64,000 bases of DNA, from positions 310,001 to 374,000 of the forward strand of contig NZ_BLTJ01000001.1 of NCBI RefSeq assembly GCF_013282095.1, in the 5' to 3' direction. The DNA is from Enterocloster alcoholdehydrogenati (GTDB lineage Bacteria; Bacillota; Clostridia; Lachnospirales; Lachnospiraceae). The notes under the pieces were generated by a model that saw nothing but the letters and a program-made list of their open reading frames with translations, ran no database searches and was not told where the DNA came from. Positions within the stretch are counted from its first letter, which is position 1; each line of letters opens with the position of its first letter. Positions 25,594 through 33,899 of this stretch are shown in pieces. The translations under genes were made by a program, and so were the position numbers.

Positions 25594-26148
25594 TCATACC
25601 GTTCCCATGATGCCTCCCTTTCCTGCGGCCAGCTTTGCAGCATCCTGGCCATCGTCCTTGTCACTTTCTTCCTTATCCCCATCCTCTTTGTTGTAGGGAT
25701 CGTCTATCTTGCCCATTCCCAGGACATAGGACATGGGGTACTCCTTATCGTCCCCTTCCAGCTTGATAACCGGCGTTCCCTGGGTAAAATCCACGGAAGC
25801 AACCTTTCCATACTTCACGCCTGTGGGGTTTCCCGTATCTTTGTCCACAATAGCCACTGTGATCTCCTGGCCCACCATACTGGCCGCATAGGTCTGCGTA
25901 GACACAGCCGTAGAGGTCTGAACCGAGTCCGTCATGGCGGTCAGAGACTGCACCATGGCCATCTGGGTCATCTGAGCCATCATTTCGCTGTTGTCCATGG
26001 GACTTGTCATATCCTGGTTTGCCAGCTGGGCAGCCAGAAGCTTAAAGTAGCTTTCAATGGTCAGCGTGTTTTTACTGTTTGATCCGGCAGAGTAGGAGCC
26101 TACGGAATAGGGATCCGAGGCACCGCTGGATGTGATCTTATCTGCCAT
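25594..26148 (-). CDS. flgD: Hook-assembly scaffold protein FlgD
   Basis: 184 residues. The conserved N-terminal FlgD motif (YFKLLAAQLANQDMTSPMDN) and QMTQMAMVQSLTAM are present, then a beta-rich part (TVAIVDKDTGNPTGVKYGKV) and an acidic C-terminal tail rich in Asp, Glu and Lys. FlgD caps the growing hook and leaves when it is complete. It lies between fliK and flgE. Confidence 0.95.
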   Translation of the reverse strand: MADKITSSGASDPYSVGSYSAGSNSKNTLTIESYFKLLAAQLANQDMTSPMDNSEMMAQMTQMAMVQSLTAMTDSVQTSTAVSTQTYAASMVGQEITVAIVDKDTGNPTGVKYGKVASVDFTQGTPVIKLEGDDKEYPMSYVLGMGKIDDPYNKEDGDKEESDKDDGQDAAKLAAGKGGIMGTV

Positions 26149-26193
26149 CTTCTCATCTCCTCCTTATATGTGATATCTGCCTCAAAAACCGGC

Positions 26194-27465
26194 TCATACC
26201 AATCCCAGACGCAGCTGCTGGGCAAAGGAATCATTTTCCTTGCCCTGCCGTCTCTGTTCTCTGTCCTGACGGTTGTGCTGGTATGACGGATTCTCCTGGC
26301 CCTGCTGACCAGCATCCGCCTGCTGAGGCGTATAAACCACAGTTTCCTGACCGGTGCGCTCCTCTAAAATATGTGCGATCTGGCCCGCGTTCTGACTCAG
26401 GATATCCAGGGTTTTCTGATCGGAAGCCAGCACTGTGACGGCTGTTTTCCCTCCCTCGAAAGCCACCCGGAGGGTAAGCTTTCCCAGATAGGCCGGTTCC
26501 AGTTCCACCTCAAGAGTGCCATTTCCTGCAGGAAGTCTGGATGCCAGAAGCGCCGCCGTATCCCGTCCCAGCTGCGCCTCCGTTGTCTTTAGGTGAAACG
26601 TCTGGCCCGTATGGGAAGCAGGTGTTTCTGTGTACGCCGTCCTTGCTGACGCAGACGCCTGATGCGGGTTTTCTTTGCCCTGAACCGATCCGGCGGCGGA
26701 CTGTGTTTCAAAGGAGGACGCGTTTTTCAAAGCTGTCTCTTCCTGTCCCGCATTTTTTCCTTTCACTCCGTCAGCCTTCTCTTTCATACCCTGACCGTCG
26801 GATTTCTCCTCAGAAAAAGCCTCCTGTTCTGCCCCGGATGTACTACTCATAGCCGCAAACGGTCTGCTCTGGGCTGACACTTCCCCTGCCGGATTCTCTG
26901 TCTGTCCGGCAGATTTCATATCTACGGGGCGCTCTGCCTGATCCTTATCTGCGGCAAGCAGATCCGCTGCCTGATCCAGGCCCTCGGCTGCTGTAAGAAC
27001 GGGCTGCTGTTCTCCCTCTTTTTCAGTCATTTCCTTCACAGCGGCAGCCATGATGCCGTTTAATGCCAGTTTTGCTTCAGACTCTGACGCTTTAGCGTCT
27101 GCTCCGGTACCTGTCTCCTGAACTGCCGGCATTGCTGCCATTTGACCTGCCGCAAAAGCAAGCATCTGGTTTAACAGCTGCTGCGCGCCGTTATCCTTTG
27201 CCTCTTTTTGTGTCTCCTCCGTCTCTTCAGAACCCTCGGCAGGCTGTGTCTCCGTCTTTTTTGAGGGTTCGGCCGTCTGGGTCGAATCCGTTTTTCCAGT
27301 GTTTTTATCAACAGCCGCCGTTGTATCCTTATTGTTTTCCGATTCAGCCTTAGAGGCGCCGCCCTTTAAAAGAGCCGCAAAATCCGATTCTTTCACCGCA
27401 GTTTTTCTTCCTGAGGAAGAAGCAGCTCCCAAACGGCTTCCCTGAACCGCCTGCAACTGTGTCAT
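26194..27465 (-). CDS. fliK: Flagellar hook-length control protein FliK
   Basis: 423 residues. The N-terminal three quarters are low complexity, rich in Ala, Glu, Gln, Ser and Lys, as expected for a secreted ruler. The C-terminal Flg_hook domain (about 300-385) shows LEVELEPAYLGKLTLRVAFE and LSQNAGQIAHILEERTGQET. FliK measures the hook and triggers the FlhB switch. The start overlaps the fliJ stop by 4 bases. Confidence 0.92.
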   Translation of the reverse strand: MTQLQAVQGSRLGAASSSGRKTAVKESDFAALLKGGASKAESENNKDTTAAVDKNTGKTDSTQTAEPSKKTETQPAEGSEETEETQKEAKDNGAQQLLNQMLAFAAGQMAAMPAVQETGTGADAKASESEAKLALNGIMAAAVKEMTEKEGEQQPVLTAAEGLDQAADLLAADKDQAERPVDMKSAGQTENPAGEVSAQSRPFAAMSSTSGAEQEAFSEEKSDGQGMKEKADGVKGKNAGQEETALKNASSFETQSAAGSVQGKENPHQASASARTAYTETPASHTGQTFHLKTTEAQLGRDTAALLASRLPAGNGTLEVELEPAYLGKLTLRVAFEGGKTAVTVLASDQKTLDILSQNAGQIAHILEERTGQETVVYTPQQADAGQQGQENPSYQHNRQDREQRRQGKENDSFAQQLRLGLV

Positions 27466-27926
27466 CTTACTCTCTCCTCTCTTCGTTCTGTACGCACCAT
27501 ACTCCGGGTAATAAACTCCTCCGCAAACCGTTCCTCCTCTTTTCCAAGGGCCGTATGGTACTCTGCCAGTCTTCGTTCCTTTAGCTTCTCATAGCGGGAG
27601 GTATCCACGCGGGCTACCAGCACCTGCTCTTTCTTTTCGCTCTCCCGCTGCTGCAGCAGGGCCAGGCGCTCCTTTTCTCCGTCAATCTGCTTTTCTGCTC
27701 CGCTGATGCACATATCATAAAGCCGGAACATCTCAATAGGCGCGCCCTTTACCTTTGCGGCATCAAACCCTTTCTGAAATCCACCCAGCCTTCCTTCCAG
27801 GCTGCGGATCTCCTCCTCCTTGCGGTTGACGCGCTCCATGGCAGCTGCGTGCTCCGCTTTCAGATTGTCCAGCACCTGATTTTTATAATGCAGCACCGTC
27901 TCCAGACTGTAGCGAAAACGTTTCAT
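27462..27926 (-). CDS. fliJ: Flagellar export protein FliJ
   Basis: 154 residues of continuous coiled coil beginning MKRFRYSLETVLHYK, the FliJ opening. FliJ links the FliI ATPase to FlhA, like the gamma subunit of ATP synthase. The ATG at 27926 has an AGAGGAGG site 7-8 bases upstream and leaves 20 bases after the fliI stop; a start eight codons earlier would overlap fliI. Confidence 0.93.
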   Translation of the reverse strand: MKRFRYSLETVLHYKNQVLDNLKAEHAAAMERVNRKEEEIRSLEGRLGGFQKGFDAAKVKGAPIEMFRLYDMCISGAEKQIDGEKERLALLQQRESEKKEQVLVARVDTSRYEKLKERRLAEYHTALGKEEERFAEEFITRSMVRTERREERVR

Positions 27927-27946
27927 CGCCCATCCTCCTCTTTTCG

Positions 27947-29248
27947 TCAATCTACCGCCGCCCGCATCATCTGCAGCGTCTGATCATAGGAAAAATGTTC
28001 TTTTGTCCCCTGCATCAGGAACTCATTCATGGCTCCGATCTTTCCCACTGCCTGATCCAGAAAAGGATTCACACCCTTTTTGTAAGCTCCGATGGAAATC
28101 AAATCGGAATTTTTCTGATAAATACTCAAAAGATTGCGGAAACGGGACGCCACGCTTCTATGCTCCTCATCCACAATCTCCGTCATCAGACGGGAGATGC
28201 TGGCGCTGATGTCGATGGCTGGGAAATGATTTTCACCCGCCAGCTGACGGCTTAACACGATATGCCCGTCCAGGATACCCCGAACTGTATCAGCGATGGG
28301 CTCATTTGTGTCATCGCCTTCCACCAGCACCGTATATACGCCTGTGATGGAGCCACGGTCAAAATTGCCGCTGCGCTCCAGAAGCTTGGGAAACTCCGCA
28401 TAGATGGAGGGCGTATAGCCTCTTGCAATGGGCGGCTCCCCGATCGCAAGCCCGATTTCTCTCTGGGCCATGGCGTAACGCGTCAGGGAGTCCATCATTA
28501 AAAGTACATCCATTCCCTGATCCCGGAAATACTCTGCAATGGTGGTAGCCACCAGAGGACATTTCATGCGGAGCATGGCAGGCTGATCCGAGGTAGCCAC
28601 CACCAGCACAGAACGGCGCATCCCCTCCTCGCCAAGATCCTTCTGAACAAATTCCAGAACCTCTCTGCCTCGCTCTCCTACAAGGGCAATCACATTGATA
28701 TCTGTCTTTACATTCTTTGCGATCATGCCCATAAGCGTACTTTTTCCTACGCCGGAACCAGCGAAGATACCGATTCTCTGCCCTTTTCCGATAGTATTAA
28801 GACCGTCAATGGCCTTGACGCCAAAGTCCAGCCTCTGGCGGATCGGCGGACGGCTTAAAGGGTTGGTATAAGAACTGTCCACGGTATACTGCCCACCCTC
28901 CGGAAACGGTCCGTTTCCATCGATGGGCTGTCCCAGAGCATTGATAATCCGCCCTTTCAGAAAATCCCCTACCGGCACCCTCAGCCGGTGGCCGGTACTG
29001 CGCACAAAACTTCCCGCCGTTATGCCGCCCGGATCTTCATAGGTCATCAGCTGGAGACGTCCGTCCTTAAACCCGACTACCTCTGCGGGAACCTGGCGGT
29101 TCCGGCCCTCGTCATAGATCATGGCGATATCTCCTACGCCGCAGCGCCCTCCAGAGGCCTCAATGGACATTCCCACTATATTTTCGATCTTGCCGATCCG
29201 GTCTGCCGTCTCCGATTTAAGGATCAGCTCCGGAATTCTTTCATACAT
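27947..29248 (-). CDS. fliI: Flagellum-specific ATPase FliI
   Basis: 433 residues, related to F1-beta. Walker A is FAGSGVGKSTLMG, Walker B is DVLLMMDSLTRYAMAQRE, and the family SYTNPLSRPPI and PSIYAEFPKLLERSG motifs are there. FliI with FliH drives docking of export substrates. The ATG starting MYERIPELIL is chosen: it lies 10 bases after the fliH stop with AGAGGTGG before it; residues upstream of it belong to another frame of fliH. Confidence 0.97.
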   Translation of the reverse strand: MYERIPELILKSETADRIGKIENIVGMSIEASGGRCGVGDIAMIYDEGRNRQVPAEVVGFKDGRLQLMTYEDPGGITAGSFVRSTGHRLRVPVGDFLKGRIINALGQPIDGNGPFPEGGQYTVDSSYTNPLSRPPIRQRLDFGVKAIDGLNTIGKGQRIGIFAGSGVGKSTLMGMIAKNVKTDINVIALVGERGREVLEFVQKDLGEEGMRRSVLVVATSDQPAMLRMKCPLVATTIAEYFRDQGMDVLLMMDSLTRYAMAQREIGLAIGEPPIARGYTPSIYAEFPKLLERSGNFDRGSITGVYTVLVEGDDTNEPIADTVRGILDGHIVLSRQLAGENHFPAIDISASISRLMTEIVDEEHRSVASRFRNLLSIYQKNSDLISIGAYKKGVNPFLDQAVGKIGAMNEFLMQGTKEHFSYDQTLQMMRAAVD

Positions 29249-29258
29249 AGGACCACCT

Positions 29259-30095
29259 CTAAAAATGGATATTACCCAGCAGCTTGCGTATATTCTCCAG
29301 CTGCGTATCCACGCTGATGTCGATGATCTCATCGGGCATCTCAATGATGCAGCTTCCTCCGCTTGCCTGCTCCATTACCACAAACTTCACATTATCAGAA
29401 AGCCTGGCCAGATGGGACAGCACTTCCGCGTCTGCCTGTATCATGGTCTCATAGTCATTGTGCTCCATATAGATCCTGACCCATGCCATCTTGCTAAGCT
29501 TTTCCGTCTCTGACTCGATCATCCGACGGATCACAGCGCCGCTGGAGCGCAGGCTCACACGGATCACCTTTTCGCCCACAGCCACCGCCACATCCTTCAG
29601 TTCCTCCAGATACCGCTGCAGACAGGCCTTTTTTTCCTGTTCAATGGCTTCTAATGCGCCGGCTAACATCTCATGGAATTCCTTTTTCTGCTGCGCGTGC
29701 TCTGCCTCTGCCTCCTGCCGCGCCTGTGTCCTTCCCTCGTCGCACCCTTTTTTCCAGCCTTCCGTATAGCCGTCCTTGCTGGCCTGGTCTTTTACTTCCT
29801 TTGCCTGCTGCCTGGCTTCCTGCAAAAGCTGCTGCGCCTGGATTTTAGCCTGTCTGATGATCCGTTCTGCCTCTTCTTTTTCTGCTTTTGCAGGAAGCCT
29901 CCGTTCCTCCTGCTCCGGCTCTTTTTTCGGTTGCGGCTGCACTTCTTCCCTGATCCCGCTGTTCTCCTGCAAAGCCTCTTCCGTCATTTTCGGAGCGCTC
30001 TGTTCTTCAGGAGCAAAGGTTTCAAGAGGCAGCGTAATCAGATGCAGAGCCTCCTCCGGCTCCGGCCGGTAAAGCCCATTAGACAATGATGTCAC
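29259..30095 (-). CDS. fliH: Flagellar export ATPase regulator FliH
   Basis: 278 residues. The N-terminal third is Glu/Pro/Gln-rich, followed by a long coiled coil (about 75-150, with QAKIQAQQLLQEARQQAKEV) and a C-terminal domain like V/F-ATPase subunits (VAVGEKVIRVSLRSSGAVI, EMPDEIIDISVDTQLENI). FliH holds FliI in an inactive state and brings it to the C-ring. The GTG at 30095 is preferred because GGGAGG is 8 bases upstream; the ATG two codons earlier (30101) is only 2 bases from it. The start overlaps the end of fliG. Confidence 0.9.
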   Translation of the reverse strand: MTSLSNGLYRPEPEEALHLITLPLETFAPEEQSAPKMTEEALQENSGIREEVQPQPKKEPEQEERRLPAKAEKEEAERIIRQAKIQAQQLLQEARQQAKEVKDQASKDGYTEGWKKGCDEGRTQARQEAEAEHAQQKKEFHEMLAGALEAIEQEKKACLQRYLEELKDVAVAVGEKVIRVSLRSSGAVIRRMIESETEKLSKMAWVRIYMEHNDYETMIQADAEVLSHLARLSDNVKFVVMEQASGGSCIIEMPDEIIDISVDTQLENIRKLLGNIHF

Positions 30096-31125
30096 CGTCA
30101 TCGCCTCCCTTGTTAATGATCACTTCTCCCTTTTCCTCCAGGCTGCGGATAATATTTACAATCCGCTGCTGCGCCTCTTCTACGTCTTTCAGGCGGATAT
30201 TGGTGGCGATCTCCAGATCGCTCTTAACCGTCTCAGCCATACGCTTTGACATATTGGAGAAGAATATCTGTTTCATCTCTTCGGATGCTGTCTTTAAAGC
30301 GAATACAATATCCTTGGTATCGCAGTCGCGGACAAAACGCTGCACCGAACGTGGATCCATGTCGATGATGTTTTCGAATACAAACATCTTATCCCGAATG
30401 GTCCTTGAAAGATCAGGATTGTTCTTATCCAGTTCATCAAAGATCTGTCTCTCGCTGCTTCGGTCTACATGGTTCATTACATCCGCCACATAATCAATAC
30501 CGCCCAGGTTCATATTGTCCTCGCTGGTAATGATGGCGGCAAATTTCCGCTTCATCTCTTCTTCCACGATAGCGATGGCTTCCGGGGAAACGCGGTCCAT
30601 ATTTGCCATGCCTTCCAGCGTGGGAATCCGCTTTTCATTCGGAAGCTGTTCCAGCACCTGAGCTGCCTGCTGAGGCTCCATATAAGACATGATAAGCGCG
30701 ATTACCTGAGGCCGTTCATTCTGCAGAAGAGACAAAAGAGCTTTTGGATCGCCCTTCATAAAGAAATTGAACGGCTTTGACTGGAGGGTCTTGGAAACCT
30801 TTTCCAGAAGATTTCTGGCGGTGGATTCTCCGAATGCCTTTTCCAGAACACTTCTGGCGTAATCCAGACCGCCGTCTGTCATCATCTTGTGCGTGAGACA
30901 GAGCTTATAAAATTCGTCCAGGGCTTTTTCCACCTGTGTATTGCTTGTTTTCCCCAGTTTTGCCACTTCATAGGTCAGATCCTCAATCTCCTGTTCGCTG
31001 AGGTACTTATAGATCTGGGAAGCACGGTCCGCTCCCAGGGACACCACTAAAATGGCTGCCTTTTGGCGGCTGTCCATAATCTCCGGTATCTCTTCGGATT
31101 TTTTATTTTCTAGCGCTTCTGCCAT
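30079..31125 (-). CDS. fliG: Flagellar motor switch protein FliG
   Basis: 348 residues in three domains: N-terminal (binds FliF), middle with the EHPQ-like NERPQVIALIMSYMEPQQAA, and C-terminal torque helix with charged residues (DLSRTIRDKMFVFENIIDMD, then RSVQRFVRD). FliG receives force from MotA. The start overlaps the fliF end by 23 bases, so translation is coupled. Confidence 0.97.
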   Translation of the reverse strand: MAEALENKKSEEIPEIMDSRQKAAILVVSLGADRASQIYKYLSEQEIEDLTYEVAKLGKTSNTQVEKALDEFYKLCLTHKMMTDGGLDYARSVLEKAFGESTARNLLEKVSKTLQSKPFNFFMKGDPKALLSLLQNERPQVIALIMSYMEPQQAAQVLEQLPNEKRIPTLEGMANMDRVSPEAIAIVEEEMKRKFAAIITSEDNMNLGGIDYVADVMNHVDRSSERQIFDELDKNNPDLSRTIRDKMFVFENIIDMDPRSVQRFVRDCDTKDIVFALKTASEEMKQIFFSNMSKRMAETVKSDLEIATNIRLKDVEEAQQRIVNIIRSLEEKGEVIINKGGDDGDIIV

Positions 31126-32848
31126 TCTTCTCTCCTTCCCCGAGCAGCCAGTTCTGTATCAGCTTCGCCGCGATCTGCGGATTCTCGTCTACAAATTCTC
31201 CTATATTCTGTTTCAGCTTAAGACTGCGCTTCATACGGAGCCCGATGATCTCCTCATTCTGACGCATTTCCTCGTCCCCGTCCTCTGCAGCCGCTTTTAA
31301 AACAGACGTGTCAGGCCGGGTCTCACCGGCCGCCAGCGTATCCTGCGCAGGAGCTGCCTCCAGTGCAGGATCTGTGATCTCTTCCAGTAGCCCTTCTTCA
31401 TTCTCATCCAAAAGCGCTGCTCTTGCCGCCGCATCTGCTTTTGACCTGCGCCGTCCGATCAGAAGCAGGGCGATCAGAAGAAGGATCAGAACGCCTCCTG
31501 CCGCCAGTGCGATCACAATCGGCAGCGGGAGGGCTGCCAGGCCGGCGGCCGCAGGAGTATCCGCAGGAACAGCCGCTCCGGCCGCCTTGCTTCCCGCAGA
31601 CAATGTACGGATCACCGTGATTTTCTGATCCGCCTGCTGTGAATCAATTCCCGCGGAATTCGCCACCAGACGAACCAGATCCGCATCGGAGATAGACATA
31701 TCATCTGTATCGATGGTCACACCGACCGTCGTATTTTCAAGCACGCCCGGATCCACCTGACGCTGTTCTTTAGTGGTATTGTACAGCCACTGACGGGCTG
31801 CGCTGTTATTTGCATATGTATCCGTATTCTGTGAGGTTCCGTTTTCGTTGGTGTAGCGGGGCGTATCTGCATTGGCGTCCGCTCCCGCTACGCCTCCGGC
31901 GTTCTGGCCGGTTGTCCCGGACTGTTCTCCGGCAACCTCCTCCCGTTCCAGAAGACCTGTCTTGTCCTGATCGTTGATCCGGTCCGGCGTGGTGTACTGG
32001 GTAGACTCCTGAATCAGGCGTTCCATGTTCAGGGTTCCCTTTACAGATACCGCCACCTTGCCCTGGCCATACACCAGTTCCAGAACCCGGCGCACATTTC
32101 CTGCGATATTGCTTTCCACCAGACTGGTAAGAGCCGCCATGCTTTCTCCGCTGCCGGAGGCTGCATCTGTCTTTCCGTCTCCCACCTCCGTCATAGTAGC
32201 CGCGTCAAACACAGCCACATTGGTGAAATTCATCCCGCGCACTGCTCTGGCAATCAGATTTTTTACCGCAGAAGCCTTGGTTTCCGTCAGTTCCTGCCCA
32301 TTTTCCATTGTGATTACAACCGAGGCAGACGCATCTGTCTCCGTTTTATCGTCCAGGGCGTATTTCTGTTCCCCTGCCTCCGCGATCGTAACCTTTGCGT
32401 CCCGCACTCCGTCAAACAGACGGATCTGAGCTCCCAGACGATCCTGAAGCTCATACAGGGTGTATTTTTCCTTGTCTGATTCTGTTGTCATGATACCCGC
32501 ATTGTCGCGGTACATATCGTAGGTAAAACCGCTCTTTGGGTATCCGGCGCTCAGTAACTTCGCTCTGGTCTGATCGACCGTTTCCGCAGGAACCTGTACC
32601 GATCCCGTCTTATCGTTGTAACGGTAATCGATTCCGTCTGTCTGCAGCATACTTACCACTGCCTGAGCATCCTCACTGTTCATTCCCATAAAAAGAGTGC
32701 TGTAACCCTTATCCGAACTGAGGTTCAGCACAGCAATGCCAACCGCGGCAAGCAGCAGCGTGCCGGCTGTAATGGCAAGAATCATTTTCCTTGTTTTCCC
32801 CGGCATATTCTGCCAGGCTTCTTTTATGTTCTGCACGGTAATGTTCAT
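31103..32848 (-). CDS. fliF: Flagellar MS-ring protein FliF
   Basis: 581 residues. Two membrane helices (about 22-44 and 425-450) enclose the periplasmic ring-building region with FMGMNSEDAQAVVSMLQTDG and GYSTLF-type motifs. The C-terminal cytoplasmic tail (VDENPQIAAKLIQNWLLGEG) is the FliG-binding peptide. FliF is the base on which the motor and export gate are built. Confidence 0.97.
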   Translation of the reverse strand: MNITVQNIKEAWQNMPGKTRKMILAITAGTLLLAAVGIAVLNLSSDKGYSTLFMGMNSEDAQAVVSMLQTDGIDYRYNDKTGSVQVPAETVDQTRAKLLSAGYPKSGFTYDMYRDNAGIMTTESDKEKYTLYELQDRLGAQIRLFDGVRDAKVTIAEAGEQKYALDDKTETDASASVVITMENGQELTETKASAVKNLIARAVRGMNFTNVAVFDAATMTEVGDGKTDAASGSGESMAALTSLVESNIAGNVRRVLELVYGQGKVAVSVKGTLNMERLIQESTQYTTPDRINDQDKTGLLEREEVAGEQSGTTGQNAGGVAGADANADTPRYTNENGTSQNTDTYANNSAARQWLYNTTKEQRQVDPGVLENTTVGVTIDTDDMSISDADLVRLVANSAGIDSQQADQKITVIRTLSAGSKAAGAAVPADTPAAAGLAALPLPIVIALAAGGVLILLLIALLLIGRRRSKADAAARAALLDENEEGLLEEITDPALEAAPAQDTLAAGETRPDTSVLKAAAEDGDEEMRQNEEIIGLRMKRSLKLKQNIGEFVDENPQIAAKLIQNWLLGEGEKNGRSARK

Positions 32849-32893
32849 CCTTTGCGTTTCGTTTTGTGTAGCTTATATGGCTTCCTGATCCGA

Positions 32894-33214
32894 TCAGACA
32901 TTCATTTTGAGCAGTTCATTGTAAGATTCCAGAGCCTTATTGCGCAGTGAGATCAGCACATCCAGGCTGATGGATGCTTTTGCCTGAGCAATGGGAAGGC
33001 TATGTGCATCGTCCAGCTTTCCGGCTGCCAGAAGATACTGCTTTTCCTCTACCTCCGCCTGCGTATCATAAACCTGCTGCACCGTCTTATTAAGCACATC
33101 TGCAAAAAGAGATGTTTCTGTTTTTTCCCGTCCCGGCTCTGTCCGGGCTGCTTCTCCAATGGAAGCCCATTCCTTCATCGGGGCGATAAACGCCGCTGCC
33201 TGTTCTGTTATCAC
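32894..33214 (-). CDS. fliE: Flagellar MS-ring/rod junction protein FliE
   Basis: 106 residues with a disordered N-terminus and the conserved C-terminal half (SLPIAQAKASISLDVLISLR, then NKALESYNELLKMNV). The GTG start has AAGGAG 8 bases upstream; an earlier ATG 14 codons upstream gives an extra, non-conserved part. FliE links FliF to the FlgB/FlgC rod. It directly follows flgB because flgC is missing from its usual place. Confidence 0.92.
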   Translation of the reverse strand: MITEQAAAFIAPMKEWASIGEAARTEPGREKTETSLFADVLNKTVQQVYDTQAEVEEKQYLLAAGKLDDAHSLPIAQAKASISLDVLISLRNKALESYNELLKMNV

Positions 33215-33276
33215 GTTTTGTTCTCCTTCCTTGGTCGTAATACTGCCCTCCCACAATTTTACCAGAGGGCATTTTT

Positions 33277-33666
33277 TTAAAATGCTTTGGCTGCACTTCT
33301 AAGGCAGGCCAGATCACTGCTCACCGAAGCGACCATGGCCTGATATTCATATGCTGTACGTGCCAGATCCACCTGCTCCTGATCCATATCCACGTTGTTG
33401 CCATCCAGACGGGTTCCTTCTGTCCAGGTTGTTTTTAAGGCCGGACGCACAGAAGAAACCGCCGCCGCTGTATGCAGACCCGGTTTCTTCCCTGCTGAAG
33501 CATTTTTCACTTTCCTCTCCAGTTCCTCCTCAAAGGTGATATACTGAGACTTGAAACCCGGTGTGTCTACATTTGCAATGTTGTTTAAAGTGACATTTTG
33601 CCTTCCCCACAAAAGGTCTAAGACCTTTTCTGTCATCTGTATTCCATTTCCATATATTCCGTTCAT
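33277..33666 (-). CDS. flgB: Flagellar proximal rod protein FlgB, first gene of the supra-operon
   Basis: 129 residues with the FlgB pattern: a first helix, the NVTLNNIANVDTPGFKSQYI motif, a variable middle, and the C-terminal NVDMDQEQVDLARTAYEYQA helix. ACAGGAGGATC gives a strong ribosome site 4-9 bases before the ATG. It heads about 32 kb of co-oriented flagellar genes, so its upstream region probably decides whether the cell becomes flagellate. Confidence 0.96.
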   Translation of the reverse strand: MNGIYGNGIQMTEKVLDLLWGRQNVTLNNIANVDTPGFKSQYITFEEELERKVKNASAGKKPGLHTAAAVSSVRPALKTTWTEGTRLDGNNVDMDQEQVDLARTAYEYQAMVASVSSDLACLRSAAKAF

Positions 33667-33756
33667 AATGATCCTCCTGTTTTCTTCTGCATCTTCCAGC
33701 TACAATTTTGGGAAGAAAAAGATGAATCGTCCGTTTAAAGCCGCGTTCCTCATTGC

Positions 33757-33800
33757 TTGTGACGCATTCGCAGCGTATTTGTAACGCTTTTGCAACGCTT
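33757..33800 (-). repeat. Tandem pair of 22-bp imperfect direct repeats before flgB
   Basis: On the + strand the two units 33757-33778 and 33779-33800 abut exactly; both start TTGTnACGC and have nTTnGCAnCG in the middle, matching at about 16-17 of 22 positions. Unit length is close to two helical turns. A third relative (AACGCTTTCCAGCGTATCTG) lies at 34861-34880 in the leader of the recombinase gene, in the same orientation. They could be protein binding sites or short RNA stem-loops (ACGC...GCGT). Confidence 0.6.
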
Positions 33801-33826
33801 TATGGCATAATGTATATTATGCCATA
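33801..33826. repeat. Perfect palindrome, 11-bp arms and 4-bp centre
   Basis: Arms TATGGCATAAT and ATTATGCCATA are separated by GTAT on the + strand. It abuts the tandem repeats on one side and lies 3 bases from the C13 run on the other. There is no T-run after it on either strand, so it is not an intrinsic terminator. The geometry (two 11-bp arms round a short centre) resembles an operator or a tyrosine-recombinase core site. It also overlaps AT-rich -10-like hexamers. Confidence 0.7.
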
Positions 33827-33829
33827 TAT

Positions 33830-33842
33830 CCCCCCCCCCCCC
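33830..33842. repeat. Homopolymer run C13 (G13 on the flgB coding strand)
   Basis: Thirteen C in a row, by far the longest G/C homopolymer that I see in the window, about 165 bases upstream of the flgB start. Such runs change length by slipped-strand mispairing. The exact count may be uncertain in an assembly. Confidence 0.85.
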
Positions 33843-33899
33843 GTTTTTTTACATACTAAAAGTCACGGTTATACGGTTTCCAAAAACTGTATTTTAAAA

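Noticed and set aside
27947-29344. FliI start 32 codons upstream
   Set aside because: The extra residues come from a second frame of fliH and are not like any FliI; the later ATG has a ribosome site and fits the fliH stop.
33801-33826. Palindrome as a terminator of the recombinase transcript
   Set aside because: No T-run follows on the - strand.
33667-33899. A classical inverton (promoter flanked by two long inverted repeats)
   Set aside because: I found no inverted repeat pair of 12 bp or more flanking a promoter here; only the local palindrome and direct repeats. Other mechanisms or a distant partner site are possible.
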